DNA from: Chlorops oryzae
Taxonomy: Eukaryota; Arthropoda; Insecta; Diptera; Chloropidae
Length of the DNA: 64,000 nucleotides
Reading direction: 5' to 3'
Assembly: GCA_020466095.1 (NCBI GenBank)
Contig: CM035808.1
Span: 71,325,152-71,389,151 of the forward strand
This document shows positions 41,741 to 53,697 of the stretch, in pieces. Below the pieces are notes generated by a model. It made no database searches, was not told where the DNA came from, and was given only the letters and a program-made list of their open reading frames with translations. Position 1 is the stretch's first letter. Each line of letters begins with the position of its first letter. Made by a program: the position numbers and the translations under genes.

Positions 41741-42676
41741 ATTATTCGATTTATCACCCTTTGATTGCGTGTTCGCAGGTTTCGGTTTTGATGCTTCATC
41801 AGCTGACATTTGTTGAAACCTTCGATTTAACCCAGCTTCACATTCGGACCACATTGGAAGTTTATCATAATCTAAAGTTTCTTGATACTTCAATCGCGAC
41901 TCCGAATCAATTTTCGAAAGAACCAGGTGTATTAGAAACGCATTCAAGATACTTTTATCATCCCCTAAAGATCGTAAAGAATCGTATGTTGCCGATACTG
42001 TATCAATAATTTTTCGTATTCCAGACGCTGAAGGCTTACTCATTTCCGGCAACTCAAATAATTTTGGAATTGTTTTAAAAAAAATCAGGCACTTATTGTC
42101 GTACACTTTTTTCAGCATACTCAAAGCCTTTGGGTAATTTTCATCACTTACTTGTAATGCTTGTACCACACCTAAAGCCTCTTCCGATAAGCAAGAGAGC
42201 AAGTGAGTGAATTTCTCGATGTTTGACAAGTTACGTCTTTATCAACCAAATTAAGAAAAAGGCTCATAAAATTTTTGAATTCCGAATGGTTTCCGCTAAA
42301 TTTAGGTAACCGCATTTTTGGAAGTTGAGAATGATGGGATGCCATGAAACTCATAGATGTTTCAATAGCTGAAGGATTTTTATATTTATTTAAAACTCCA
42401 GTGAAGTATGCTTTTGTTACAATACACATCTCCTCTAACTCCTCTCTACTTTCATCAGATGGTTCTAAAACTTCAAGCTCATTTTATAAGTGCATTGCTT
42501 GCGATATATAGGAGTTTAAAATATCTAATCTACATTGAATTTGCTCTTGATCAAATGAAATAGTTTTTTCCTCAAAAGAATTCTTTATTCGACATATGCT
42601 TTTTTTAAATTTTTCTAATTTATTATGTATTTCTTGCAACCGTTCTTCATCGCTTTTACTGTAACTTTAGGAGCCA
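41741..42676 (-). pseudogene. BEL gag fragment, duplicate
   Basis: Same gag core as 34,985-35,943 (LPKMRLPKFSGNHSEFKNFM and FTHLLSCLSEEALGVVQAL) but cut at KGDKSNN by the duplication junction. A one-base deletion at about 42,229 (GACAAGTTAC against GACAATGTTAC) shifts the frame. Confidence 0.9.
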
Positions 42677-43537
42677 TTGTAGCAAAATGCATATAAATTT
42701 ATACCTTCCCTGTACAATGTTTCAATTTCGTGTTTCCAACGACAATATACAATGTTGCGAAAAATCTTGCTGTTTACACGAGTAATGTTGATAAATGTTG
42801 CGAATGAATTGTTGCAATCCGAAGTTCAAGATGAAATGTTAGCTTAAATGTTGCGAGAGAGAAAATGTTCAAAGTTATTTATTTGAACAACTTTCGGTAA
42901 TAACACAATATTTGTGCTAAGCGAACGAGAAGAAGAGAAATTGCAATAATTTCCACTTGATTTCTACAGTTTTAGCAACATTCACACGAACCAACTAAAT
43001 TAGCAACGAAACGGGTGCACCGAACGTATAACGGAACCCGAAAACAGCCAATTTGGCTTACCTTTCGTCAGACTCGAAGATAACGGAGACAAAAGAAACT
43101 TGATTCTCCTATATTTTTTTTTTGCTTAGTGCTCAAGTACCTGCACCTTGTATACAATTGAACATTTTATATACATATGTACATATAAGAGCATTTCTAA
43201 TCCACTTATTATTTTTTTTTGAATTGTATGTCGCTTCAAGCTTGTTCACTCAGAAATATTTGCATAAATTAAATTGTTGTTAAAGTACAAACAATTGGCC
43301 GCTCAAGGAATTACTACTCTTCGTTCAATTATTTGTACTTGTTACCTTAGGCTTTACTCTCCTTTGATTTTCCGTAGGCATAGCGGCGACTCCAAATGAC
43401 GAAGGTGAATAATTTTAAATTTTAAAACTCGACTCCAGCCGCTTTGGAATTTGTGAACTCGGGTGCCAATGATGATAAAAAAAATAAAGCAACTTAATAA
43501 GCGGTTTTTTTTTACAGTCCCTGCTCGGCCGCCAAAA
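42677..43537 (-). other. BEL leader, duplicate
   Basis: Non-coding, essentially identical to 35,944-36,804 including the putative PBS at its right edge. Confidence 0.8.
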
Positions 43538-43768
43538 TGATAAATCAGAGTTTTGATTTCGTTGCTTATGAGCGACTGATTCAATTTTTATTCGTGTTCC
43601 ACTTGTGCTCTAAAAATTCATAATTCTCCAAAATTCTTATGATGCTTACATACTAACTCGAATGGTATTATAGGGTATATACATTTTTATGGTGCTTACA
43701 AACTAGCGCAAAGAATATAATGATGTGTATACATTAGCACTCTTGAATCTAATTTAAATGCTCCAACA
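43538..43768 (-). repeat. BEL 5' LTR, duplicate
   Basis: Copy of 36,805-37,035 at the constant offset of 6733; followed by GTGTC as in unit 1. Confidence 0.9.
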
Positions 43769-44342
43769 GTGTCCTTATCACTTTCGGAAAAATAAGGTGA
43801 TATCGAGGTGGTAAGTATTGACGCAGTCGCGTTCCTTGCCTTCTTTCGCTTGGACGGATGGATGGTCCTTGCACTAGCACATTTTCTAGTGGAATAGCCA
43901 ACCCGGGCCTTACTCTTAACTTGAATTTTGTAAAGGTTTTTATCTTCCATACACAACCATTCGCCGTTAGGTTTTGTCACGTCAAATAGTTGGTTCAATG
44001 AATCAAAATTTTGTATCTTTCTGCATCGCTCATATTCCTTCAGAAGCTTTTCTAATTTTGCGTGAATGGCTTGATCAGATATCTGCGGGAAGTTAAGCCT
44101 TTCGCTTCATAGGGCTCTAAGCTCTACAGCAATTAACCCGATTCTTTCTTTTCTTTCTCTGGCAGTGGATTCGAGAAATTTGAAACGTCCAACGATGTGA
44201 TTTTTTTGGGGCATGCGACTCCGTTTTTTCGAGGGCTCTTCATTAATTTGTACGTAGCCTCTTCTTGATTTCGCTTGAAACTGGACCAAGTTCCTTGTCC
44301 ATACGTTCCTGTTTTTCTCCGTGCTCGAAGAGCTATTCTTGC
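43769..44342 (-). pseudogene. Transposon X N-terminal part, duplicate
   Basis: Same code as 37,036-37,609. Here the codon that is TAA in unit 1 is CAA, leaving an 84-codon open start (MSLNMSCKNSSSSTEKNRNV to LIAVELRAL). This copy has no C-terminal half next to it, since the BEL LTR adjoins only a gag fragment. Confidence 0.6.
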
Positions 44343-44618
44343 ACGACATATTTAATGACAACAGATAAACATATAAAAATGTTACAAATCATCCGTTTTA
44401 GCGGATAAACTTGAGCGAAAAAACTTAAAGCCCTATATAACAGGTTGGCTGATAAGTCCCCGGTCTGCCACATAGCTGGCGTCGCTAGTATTAAATGCAT
44501 ATTATTTTTATATAGTGGCAACCTTCAAATGATTCGTGTCAAAATTTGACGTCTGTAAGTCAATTAGTTTGTGAGATAGAGCGTCTTTTGTGAAGCAACT
44601 TTTGTTATTGTGAAAAAA

Positions 44619-45204
44619 ATGGAAAAAAAGGAATTTCGTGTTTTGATAAAATACTGTTTTCTGAAGGGAAAAAATACAGTGGAAGCAAAAACTTGGCTTG
44701 ATAATGAGTTTCCGGACTCTGCCCCAGGAAAATCAATAATAATTGATTGGTATGCAAAATTCAAGCGTGGTGAAATGAGCACGGAGGACGGTGAACGCAG
44801 TGGACGCCCGAAAGAGGTGGTTACCGACGAAAACATAAAAAAAATTCACAAAATGATTTTGAATGACCGTAAAATGAAGTTGATCGAGATAGCAGAGGCC
44901 TTAAAGATATCAAAGGAACGTGTTGGTCATATCATTCATCAATATTTGGATATGAAAAAGCTCTGTGCAAAATGGGTGCCGCGCGAGCTAACATTTGAGC
45001 AAAAACAACAACGTGTTGATGATTCTGAGCGGTGTTTGCAGCTGTTAACTCGCAATACACCCGAGTTTTTGCGTCGATATGTGACAATGGATGAAACATG
45101 GCTCTATCACTACACTCCTGATTCCAATCGACAGTCGGCTGAGTGGACAGCGATCGGTGAACCGTCTCCGAAGCGTGGAAAGACTCAAAAGTCCGCTGGC
45201 AAAG
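44619..45204 (+). pseudogene. Mariner transposase copy B, 5' half
   Basis: Nearly identical to copy A: EAKTWLD in place of ESKTWLD, KSIIIDWYAKF in place of KSTIIDWYAKF, TFEQKQQ in place of TFDQKQQ. First catalytic Asp in TMDETW is kept. Open up to SAGK, then the Foldback insertion. Confidence 0.9.
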
Positions 45205-47306
45205 ACGTCCCTAAAGCTGGAAGAGCAAAGTCAGCAGAATCAAAAAAAAAATATGTGGAACATTAAAGGCTAATTAAAGGCTAATTAAATGCCCTAATCC
45301 GAAATTTTCGGCTCCAGCCATTTCCCGGAAAATCCATGTTCTGCCAGCTTAACGTTAAGCTGGCAGAGCATGCTCCAAAAAATGGATTGCACAACAATTT
45401 CAGCAATTTAATTAGCACAGGAATTAACGGCTCATTAAAGGCTCTAGGAAAATCTAATTTCCCATTTTTCGGCTCCAGCCGTTTCCCGGAAAATCCATGC
45501 TCTGCCACCACGTGGGCAGAGCATCGTATAAAAACCTGTTTCGGATAAAAAATTCGAACTTTTTTTAAGAACTATTTAAAGGCTCATTAAAGGCTCTACG
45601 AAAATCTAATTTCCCATTTTTCGGCTCCAGCCGTTTCCCGGAAAATCCATGCTCTGCCACCGCGTGGGCAGAGCATCGTATAAAAACCTGTTTCGGATAA
45701 AAAATTCGAACTTTTTTTAAGAACTATTTAAAGGCTCATTAAAGGCTCTACGAAAATCTAATTTCCCATTTTTCGGCTCCAGCCGTTTCCCGGAAAATCC
45801 ATGCTCTGCCACCGCGTGGGCAAATGGGAAATTAGATTTTTGTAGAGCCTTTAATGAGCCTTTAAATAGTTCTTAAAAAAAAGTTCGAGTTTTTTATCCG
45901 AAACAGGTTTTTATAGGATGCTCTGCCCACGTGGTGGCAGAGCATGGATTTTCCGGGAAACGGCTGGAGCCGAAAAATGGGAAATTAGATTTTCGTAGAG
46001 CCTTTAATGAACCTTTAAATAGTTCTTCAAAAAAAAGTTCGAATTTTTTATCCGAAACAGGTTTTTATACGATGCTCTGCCCACGTGGTGGCAGAGCATG
46101 GATTTTCCGGGAAACGGCTGGAGCCGAAAAATGGGAAATTAGATTTTCGTAGAGCCTTTAATGAGCCTTTAAATAGTTCTTAAAAAAAAGTTCGAATTTT
46201 TTATCCGAAACAGGTGTTTATACGATGCTCTGCCCACGTGGTGGCAGAGCATGGATTTTACGGGAAACGGCTGGAGCCGAAAAATGGGAAATTAGATTTT
46301 CGTAGAGCCTTTAATGAGCCTTTAAATAGTTCTTAAAAAAAGTTCGAATTTTTTATCCGAAACAGGTTTTTATACGATGCTCTGCCCACGTGGTGGCAGA
46401 GCATGGATTTTCCGGGAAACGGCTGGAGGCGAAAAATGGGAAATTAGATTTTCGTAGAGCCTTTAATGAGCCTTTAAATAATTCCTAAAAAAAAGTTCGA
46501 ATTTTTTATCCGAAACAGGTTTTTATACGATGCTCTGCCCACGTGGTGGCAGAGCATGGATTTTCCGGGAAACGGCTGGAGCCGAAAAATGGGAAATTAG
46601 ATTTTCGTAGAGCCTTTAATGAGCCTTTAAATAGTTCTTTAAAAAAAATTCGAATTTTTTATCCGAAACAGGTTTTTATACGATGCTCTGCCCACGCGGT
46701 GGCAGAGCATGGATTTTCCGGGAAACGGCTGGAGCCGAAAAATGGGAAATTAGATTTTCGTAGAGCCTTTAATGAGCCTTTAAATAGTTCTTAAAAAAAG
46801 TTCGAATTTTTTATCCGAAACAGGTTTTTAATACGATGCTCTGCCCACGTGGTGGCAGAGCATGGATTTTCCGGGAAACGGCTGGAGCCGAAAAATGGGA
46901 AATTAGATTTTCGTAGAGCCTTTAATGAGCCTTTAAATAGTTCTTAAAAAAAGTTCGAATTTTTTATCCGAAACAGGTTTTTATACGATGCTCTGCCCAC
47001 GTGGTGGCAGAGCATGGATTTTCCGGGAAACGGCTGGAGCCGAAAAATGGGAAATTAGATTTTCCTAGAGCCTTTAATGAGCCTTTAATCCTGTGCTAAT
47101 TAAATTGCTGAAATTGTTGTGCAATCCATTTTTTGGAGCATGCTCTGCCAGCTTAACGTTAAGCTGGCAGAACATGGATTTTCCGGGAAATGGCTGGAGC
47201 CGAAAATTTCGGATTAGGGCATTTAATTAGCCTTTAATTAGCCTTTAATGTTCCACATATTTTATTTTTGATTCTGCTGACTTTGCTCTTCCAGCTTTAG
47301 GGACGT
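45205..47306. mobile_element. Foldback-like element, copy B (2102 bp)
   Basis: Same termini and same 9-bp duplication CTGGCAAAG (45,196-45,204 and 47,307-47,315) as copy A, so one insertion preceded the tandem duplication. Here the left arm carries about three repeat units in inverted orientation (about 45,420-45,822), then about eight direct units (to about 47,090). The long inverted arms make this the more typical Foldback structure. The orientation switch lies at about 45,822 (GTGGGCAAATGGGAAATTAG). Confidence 0.88.
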
Positions 47307-47315
47307 CTGGCAAAG

Positions 47316-47724
47316 TAATGGCCTCTGTTTTTTGGATGGGCATGGAATAATTTTTTCGATTATCTTGAGAATCGGGCAAAAACGGCATCAACAGTGACTA
47401 TTATATGTCGTTATTGGAGCGTTTGAAGGTCGAAATCGCGGCAAAACGTGTTCCACCATATGACAGAAGAAAAAAGTGTTGTTCCACCAAGACAACGCTC
47501 CGTGCCACAAGTCATTGAGAACGATGGCAAAAATTCATGAATTAGGCTTCGAATTGCTTCCCCACCCACCGTATTCTCCAGATCTGGCCCCCAGCGACTT
47601 TTTCTTGTTCTCAGACCTCAAAAGGATGCTCGCAGGGAAAAAATTTGGCTGCAATGAAGAGGTGATCGCCGAAAGCTGAGGCCTATTTTGAGGCAAAACC
47701 GAAGGAGTACTACCAAAATGGTAT
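47316..47724 (+). pseudogene. Mariner transposase copy B, 3' half, frameshifted
   Basis: Matches copy A, but one G is missing (TTTTTTGGATGGGC), and the KRPHMKKK stretch is replaced by a scrambled CGTGTTCCACCATATGACAG. A further one-base change gives AESstop in place of AETEAYFEAKP. The LFHQDNAPCHKS and YSPDLAPSDFFLF motifs remain. Confidence 0.9.
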
Positions 47725-48339
47725 TAATGTATACAAAATACAAAATGTATACAAAATACAAAATGTATACAAAATACCACATATACCAAAATACCAAAAA
47801 TACCATTTTTTGTATGGGAGCCACCTTAAGGAGGGAAGATAGGGGGAAGGTTTCCTCTAAAATATTGTTGCGAAGGAAAAACTAATGGGGGTCGGTCATA
47901 CATTTAACCCCTCTAGGAGCGACTCTGCGGAAGTTGTGAAAGTTTTTCCTCATAATTCACAGAAATGTATCAAAAAATTCAAAAATTTGTATGGGCACTA
48001 CCTTAAATATTGAAGATAGGGGCTAGGTATCTTGTAAAAATTTGTTGGTTGTTTAAAAAATATTGGGGGTCAGTCATACATTTGACTCCTCTAGGGGCAC
48101 TCTGGGGCAAGTTAGGACGGTGGGGGGAAAATTTATAAAAATATTACTTTTGTATGGGAGCCCCGTTAAGGAGGGAAGATAGGGGGTATGTTGATGGGAA
48201 AAAATTTTTGAGAGGAAGAAAATAATAGGGGTCGGTCACATATTTTGCCCCTGTAGGAGCGACTCTGCTCACAGTACCTGCAAAAGTTTAAAAAAAAAAC
48301 TAAAATAAAATTTTTTAAAGGATTTTTTGCGTGACTTTT
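47725..48339 (+). repeat. Satellite-like repeat block, duplicate
   Basis: Copy of 40,390-40,981. The short ATGTATACAAAATACAAA unit beside the mariner has one extra copy here. Confidence 0.75.
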
Positions 48340-49252
48340 TATACCCAGCGTAAGCGGGGTATATTAGTTTTGTGCGAATCTTGTAACAGGGAGAACTAAG
48401 CTCCGGAGATATAGACATATATATATAGAAATGATCAGGATCAAAAACTGAATCGATTTAGACATGTCCGTCTGTCCGTCCGTCCGTCTGTCTGTCCGTC
48501 CGTCCGTGGTCGGATCTCCTCCGAAACGGCTGGACCACTCAAGTCGAAATTTGGCACACAGGTATATCGGGATCCGAGTATGTTCCTAAGTAAAAATGGG
48601 AGACATTCGCCCACTGCCACACCCACAAATGAATATAATGTGTTTTCAGTAAAATGCTTGTAACTTGCGAACCACTTAACAAATTCCATTGATATTTGGT
48701 GTACTGGTAAACTACGAAAAGGGACATATCCTGGGAAAAAAAAACGCCGCGCTCCGTGAGCCACGCCCACAAATAAGCCCACAAATAAGGGCTTATCGTA
48801 ACTTGTGAAGTAAAAGGCGTAGAAGCTTCAAATTCGCAACATAGGTTGACCAAGGCAAATGAATGGTGTACGAAAAAAATGTAACTCGCCCGCCCCCTGC
48901 CACGCCTACAAATAAAGATTTTTCGTAACTTCCGAAGTAAAAGGCGTAGAAGCTTCGAATTCGCAACAAAGGTTCACCAAGGCGAATGAAAGGTGTAGGA
49001 AAAAAGTTTTAGTGGCCCGCCCACTGCCACGCCCACAAATGAAGATTTTTCGTTACTTCCGAAGTAAAAGGCGTAGAATCTTCAAATTCGCAATATAGGT
49101 TCACCAAGGCGAATGAAAGGTGCAGGAAAAAATTTATTTGCCCTCCCACTGCCACGCCCACAAATAGAGAAGCAAACCATAGTGCGCTCATAATGTCGGG
49201 ACGCTGGGTATTTCAAAGTCGGGCTTGACCGACTTTAGCTTTGTTACTTGTT
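48340..49252 (+). repeat. Dispersed repeat starting TATACCCAGCG, full-length copy
   Basis: Same as 40,982-41,735 but with its right end: GACGCTGGGTATTTCAAAGT, CGGGCTTGACCGACTTTAGC and TTACTTGTTTTTT. No coding frame; the function and class are unknown. Confidence 0.7.
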
Positions 49253-49257
49253 TTTTA

Positions 49258-49367
49258 TTAAATAACCTTAAAAGTAATATTTTATGGAATCTTTAATAAA
49301 AGTTCATCGAATTATGACACAGGAAATTATTTTTGAGAAAAAAACCGTTAAAGTCATCACCCTAGTA
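49258..49367. repeat. Paralogue of the gypsy C target site (inverted)
   Basis: Its reverse complement runs continuously through GGTTATTTAATAAAAAACAAGT, where at 19.4/28.5 kb gypsy C splits GGTTATTT from GATAAAAACAAGT. It overlaps the broken end of the PolB frame at 49,357. Confidence 0.7.
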
Positions 49368-50994
49368 CGCATCTTTTAACACCTTTCGACTTTTTTATTT
49401 CTTTCGTGTCTGTTATATCTAAGGAATACATTTTGGGACGAAGACCCACAAATTCTCTAATTATTTTTCCATTAGCTTCGTCTTTCATCATTCCTAATAT
49501 TTTTTTATTTTTTAAAGGTAAATTATATGGCTTTTTGGGATTATATTCGGACGTATCAAAACGCAAATCAATATCGTTGGATATATCTGAATAAAAGTCA
49601 TCCGTCTTTATTGTGTATATAAAGGAATCCGTATCCATTTAATTAATTTAAAGGTTTTCATAATATTTGGGTTTCATATAGTCAGACTGGAAATCATACA
49701 TTAGAGATTTCGATAACTCGAGTACTTTAAAACCTAAATATAAGGGTTATGTTGGATGTGTTATAAGAGCACGAGCACCTAAATGTCGTCCTCTACTTTC
49801 CCATTCACTCACAATTTTTAGGTTTTTCCTTTTATCTACGTTTTCCATAGTTTTACCGCAAACCGAATTGTTGAGTAATTTAAAAAACTTCTTCTCAAAG
49901 TCACTCTTAGAAAGCGTTCTATGATGAGTATTTAAGTCAATGTAGCTCTTTAACCAAGGTGACTGTTTAAACTTAAAAACTCTATGAACTTTTATTAGTT
50001 TCATTCCATTCTTAAGACATTGTTGTAGCACTCTATAGTGAATGATATAATTTCGTTTATCTGTTAAGTCTGTTATTAGTTTCGATGTCCTTGAACCACT
50101 ACCTTTTTTATTTTCCGCACAAAAAGGAAAATCATTATGATAATCATGAATTCCTTGGGGATAATCTTAATCTTCTTCTAAAATATACTCATTTGAAGCT
50201 TCTGAATCTATATCAAATATATTAAAACTTTCAATGTCTTCTACCCATTCAAATTCTTCTGTAGGTAGGTACTGAGACATTGCCCAACCATACAAGTAGT
50301 TCGCATCTAAGTATACAATATATTCAGATGGTTTGGTGGAATCAAAATCAGGCATATATTTGTTGTTGGTTTTAGAATGTCGTTTTGAACATTGAACAAT
50401 ACCACCTCTGATACCTTTTTTTACCGAAATCGAACATACTTATATCTGTAAATAGTTCGAGTTCAATTTTTTTGATTTTAACATTTCATCCCAAGATAAG
50501 CGCGGAATAGTTATGTATTGACAAGGATGCAAATCATAGATACTTTTACATATTTTTCGAAAATTTTCTAAGACATCGGTTAGGAGAAAAACATCTGTTT
50601 TTAAATAGAGAATCATATAGTCTTTCAATGATTGACAATTTAATGTATTCCATACATTCACAGCATAACTATAGTCCTCAATAGAACCCGCACTATTATT
50701 TAGTATATTCAAAAATTACTCAACGGGAGGTAGTTGATTTTCTTTAAGACGTTTAATTAAATATAAATATTGATAGGGAAAGACACCCTTTCTTTTAAGT
50801 AAAGAAAACTGATCAGTGTTGGGATACATTGCTCTGAGTACGTGAAAATCTTCAGATCGCAAGTTTTGAGCTTAGCTTTCTAAGCTTGCTGTCATGAATC
50901 TATAGGAATCTAAAAAACGAATTTCCATGCGTGCATTCTTGAGATTTTCCCCCATTGGAATGTATTTCGATAGTGAAATGTAAAGCTCTTTATT
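49357..50994 (-). pseudogene. Type B DNA polymerase, catalytic part
   Basis: In four open pieces down the minus strand: LKTDVFLLTDVLENFRK and ITIPRLSWDEMLKSK (before the palm); YIVYLDANYLYGWAMSQYLP with the motif A Asp; LNNSVCGKTMENVDKR as motif B; and MDTDSFIYTIKT as motif C followed by KKILGMMKDEANGKIIREFV. The order A-B-C and the DTDS box identify a protein-primed family B polymerase, which copies linear element DNA from a terminal protein. Stops or frameshifts separate the pieces (about 50,440, 50,167, 49,747) and the frame ends at 49,357 without the thumb. Confidence 0.8.
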
Positions 50995-51227
50995 CAGGTG
51001 TGTCGTAGAATCCGATCTTAGTCGGAATCGGAACTAAATCCGATAAAAATTTCGTAAAGATGTCGCGCATTCCGAGTTTGTCAGTTTGATGTTCGAATCG
51101 GATTTGTTATCGGATTTAGTTGTCGCACATTCCTATTTTATCGCTTTGCTTATCGAAATCAATCCGACCAGCTGAGCGTGAATGATTTAGCCGGCATTTT
51201 CTCTGACATGTAAGTAAAACACATTTT

Positions 51228-52116
51228 TTGTTTAAAAGACAATATATTTATGCATACAAAATTTCTATTAATAGGGGCAAACACAAAAATAGAACGCAAA
51301 GTGAAACACTTATTGAATTTATGGAGAAAAATCCGGATATTGCAAGGAATTTCACAAGACGCGATAAGCCCCTTGTAGAATCGCTTTGGCAGCAGCTCGC
51401 TGATTCACTTAATAGCGCCGGTCCGCCAAATAAGGATGTAAACGGTTGGAAAAAGGTAAGCTATGAAGCCTGTTTTCATATAGTTTCTTGTTTTACTTTA
51501 GACATGGACAGATTGGAAAAATGAGGTTAAAAAGAAATTGGGCAAAAATAAATCTGAAGAGCGCTTAACTGGTGGGGGACCATTTTCAAAGTACGTTTTA
51601 AGCCAAGCGGAGGAAGCTATCGTGCGAGTTTGTGGGATTTCTCGGTCTGTAGAAGGTGTGTCAGGTGTCGCAATAGGTTTAGACGAGAACGTGGCTGGTA
51701 ACTGCGAGGACGTAGATGCTAACTGCGATATTGAAGTGCCCAAAACTTCGAAGAAGACACGCGGGCAAGATAGCAGTGACGTTGTGAACATTTCGAAAAG
51801 ACCTAGAATGGAAACTTCGAGTGAACGTATTCAAAAATTACTTGAAGAAAACAATAAGTGGAAAGGAGAGATGAGTGAAAAAATTGGTGAAGTTGTTAAA
51901 GCGCTCAATGAGCAAGCCAGCAGTTCGCGACGTGTGTTCCGCACCATCGAAAAAGGCAACGAATCAATCGCAAGATCAGTTACAGAACTGAAAGAACAAT
52001 TTGTCTCTTTTAGTGCCCTGATTTTGCAAACGATGCAACAAAGGACGGAACTCAAGAGGCAACAAATTGATCTCGAATTGAGGAAGTATGAGAATGATAT
52101 GAATGGTAAATTCTGA
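51228..52116 (+). CDS. Harbinger Myb/SANT-like DNA-binding protein
   Basis: Exon 1 (to 51,455) includes ETLIEFMEKNPDIARNFTRR, WQQLADSLNSAGPPNKDVNG and ends WKK. A phase-0 intron (GTAAG at 51,456 to TTTAG at 51,501, 46 bp) leads to TWTDWKNEVKKKLGKNKSEE, completing the Trp-spaced Myb/MADF-like fold, then GGGPFSKYVLSQAEEAIVRV. The C-terminal third (about 51,830-52,100) is charged with coiled-coil heptads and ends at TGA 52,116. Such proteins help Harbinger transposases enter the nucleus and bind the element ends. The ATG at 51,228 may be preceded by another exon: a GTAAGT donor lies at 51,210 and an AG acceptor near 51,273. No frame damage seen. Confidence 0.85.
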
Positions 52117-52210
52117 CTTTTTAGTACATTTAGTACGCACACCTATTTTTTAAAGCAACCAACTACCTGAGCTAGCCTTTTATACTTAAAGTATACAAAT
52201 GAAGACTGTT

Positions 52211-53480
52211 TTACTTTGCTATAATCCATTGTGGTTTTTTATAATATAAAAATATACAAATAAATTTGTTTGAACATTCCGTCATTGGTTTTTTTCTAAA
52301 TTTTGCTGAACTAGATAACATTGCATTAGCTATCTCCTCTCTTATTCTTGCGCCTTCGTTTTGCATCGTTGCATTGGTTGGCATTGCAGAATTGTCCTCA
52401 AAATCTTCGTCTGATGCGACGAAAGTTGTTTCACTGCATTCAATGTTGCATATGTGGCAGATGTTGTGCAACGCACAACAAACATTTATTATTTTCACAA
52501 TCTTCTCAGGGCAGTAGTGCAATGAGCGCTGCAAACAACGAAATCGGCTTTTTAATACTCCTATCGTTCGCTCAACTACATTACGGGCCGATGAATGCGC
52601 CAAATTGAATTTGTATTGCTGAGAACCATACGGAGGATCTCTGTATGGTGTTAGTAAAAATGGCGCAATACCATAACCACAATCGCCTAGCAGTCTAGAA
52701 GTTCGGTCACCGTTTTCATATTGGCTGAGGAAATGCTGGCGGGCGCTACTTATACTCCATATAAAAGCATCGTGACTGGAGCCCGGATATTGTGCGTCCA
52801 CTGCACGAATTATCATGTTACTGTCGCAAATCTGAAAATGTTTGTTCAATGTTTACGCTAATTATAAACCATTTTCTATACTTAAAATCATTGCATTAAT
52901 GCTAAAATAGCCTTTCCTGTTGTAGTATAGATGCTCGTCAACATAAGGCTTAATTATTCTAATATGAGTGCCGTCTATGCAGCCAATTATGCCGGGAATT
53001 TTGAATTGTTCAAAGAAATGGTTTCCCGAATCACGCTTTTCGTTTGAGTCCATTTGTAGCTTTACCCACTGTGAGCAAATGTGACGCTCCAAAACCTGTA
53101 GCATTTGCGTAAGCACCTCGGAAACTGTGGTTCTGGCCAAGCCTATGCTTGCATCGTTCCCTACAGATCGTTGGTAAGAACCTTCTGCTAAGAATCGAAG
53201 CGCCGTTGCTAGCTGAAGAACACCGGGAATGGACGACGAGCGCAGATGCCATTTTATTATTCCAAATACCATAAGAAACGCTTCCTTATTTAACCGATAT
53301 TGGGCTATAAATCTGTGACGAAAGTTATGAATTTATTTCAATACATAGAAACAACAGAACTTTACTAACGACAGCTCTGGCAGCTCCAGTGGATTACTGT
53401 GGTCTCTTAATATTTTTCGTTTCACCCTTTCAGTGCGTTCTTCTTCCATTAATAAAAGGGCTATTACATCAGTACTCATT
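52211..53480 (-). CDS. Harbinger DDE transposase (HARBI1-like)
   Basis: Probable start ATG 53,480 (MSTDVIALLLMEEERTERVK). An intron of about 60 bp ends at a CACAG acceptor near 53,299 before FIAQYRLNKEAFLMVFGIIK. The DDE parts follow: GIIGCIDGTHIRIIKP (first Asp), a short intron near 52,825-52,868 ending TTTTCAG, AVDAQYPGSSHDAFIWSISS (second Asp), LLGDCGYGIAPFLLTPYRDP and SARNVVERTIGVLKSRF (Glu). The tail FRCLQRSLHYCPEKIVKIIN and CCALHNIC is typical. The second splice junction does not keep phase as I read it, so either the boundary differs or one base has been lost. Confidence 0.85.
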
Positions 53481-53697
53481 TTTCCGTAATTAAAAATCCA
53501 AATTAAAATATTTCAATAACCACACTATCAAGAATTTGAACAAAACAGCTGAACAGCAAAACAGCTAATTCGAACTCGGATTTGTTTCACTTCGAAAAAA
53601 TCTAAATCCGATCGGATTCGACGGCACCATATGAAATCGGAATCGGTTTTTAATTCCGAAAAAAAGCTAATCCGAGTCGGATTCTACGACACACCTG

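Larger units (their letters stand above)
44440..47724 (+). mobile_element. Irritans-type mariner, copy B, split by Foldback
   Basis: Duplicate of the mariner at 37,707 with the same left inverted repeat, the same TA target, the same Foldback insertion site and the same lost 3' end. Its 3' half is further decayed. Confidence 0.9.
41741..49089. repeat. Tandem duplication, unit 2 (~7.35 kb)
   Basis: Direct second copy of 35,006-41,735, about 620 bp longer, mostly because its Foldback element is 594 bp longer. It keeps the intact right end of the dispersed repeat, which continues to about 49,252. Differences from unit 1 include CAA against TAA in X and several frameshifts in the mariner 3' half. 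Confidence 0.9.
50995..53697. mobile_element. PIF/Harbinger transposon (2703 bp, complete)
   Basis: Inverted termini CAGGTGTGTCGTAGAATCCG and its complement, flanked by ATT on both sides (50,992-50,994 and 53,698-53,700). It carries the two divergent genes expected of the superfamily: a Myb-like protein on plus and a DDE transposase on minus. Subterminal repeats of TCCGATNNNAATCCGA-type text lie near both ends. It interrupts the PolB gene exactly at the ATT duplication. It may be intact or nearly so. Confidence 0.93.
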
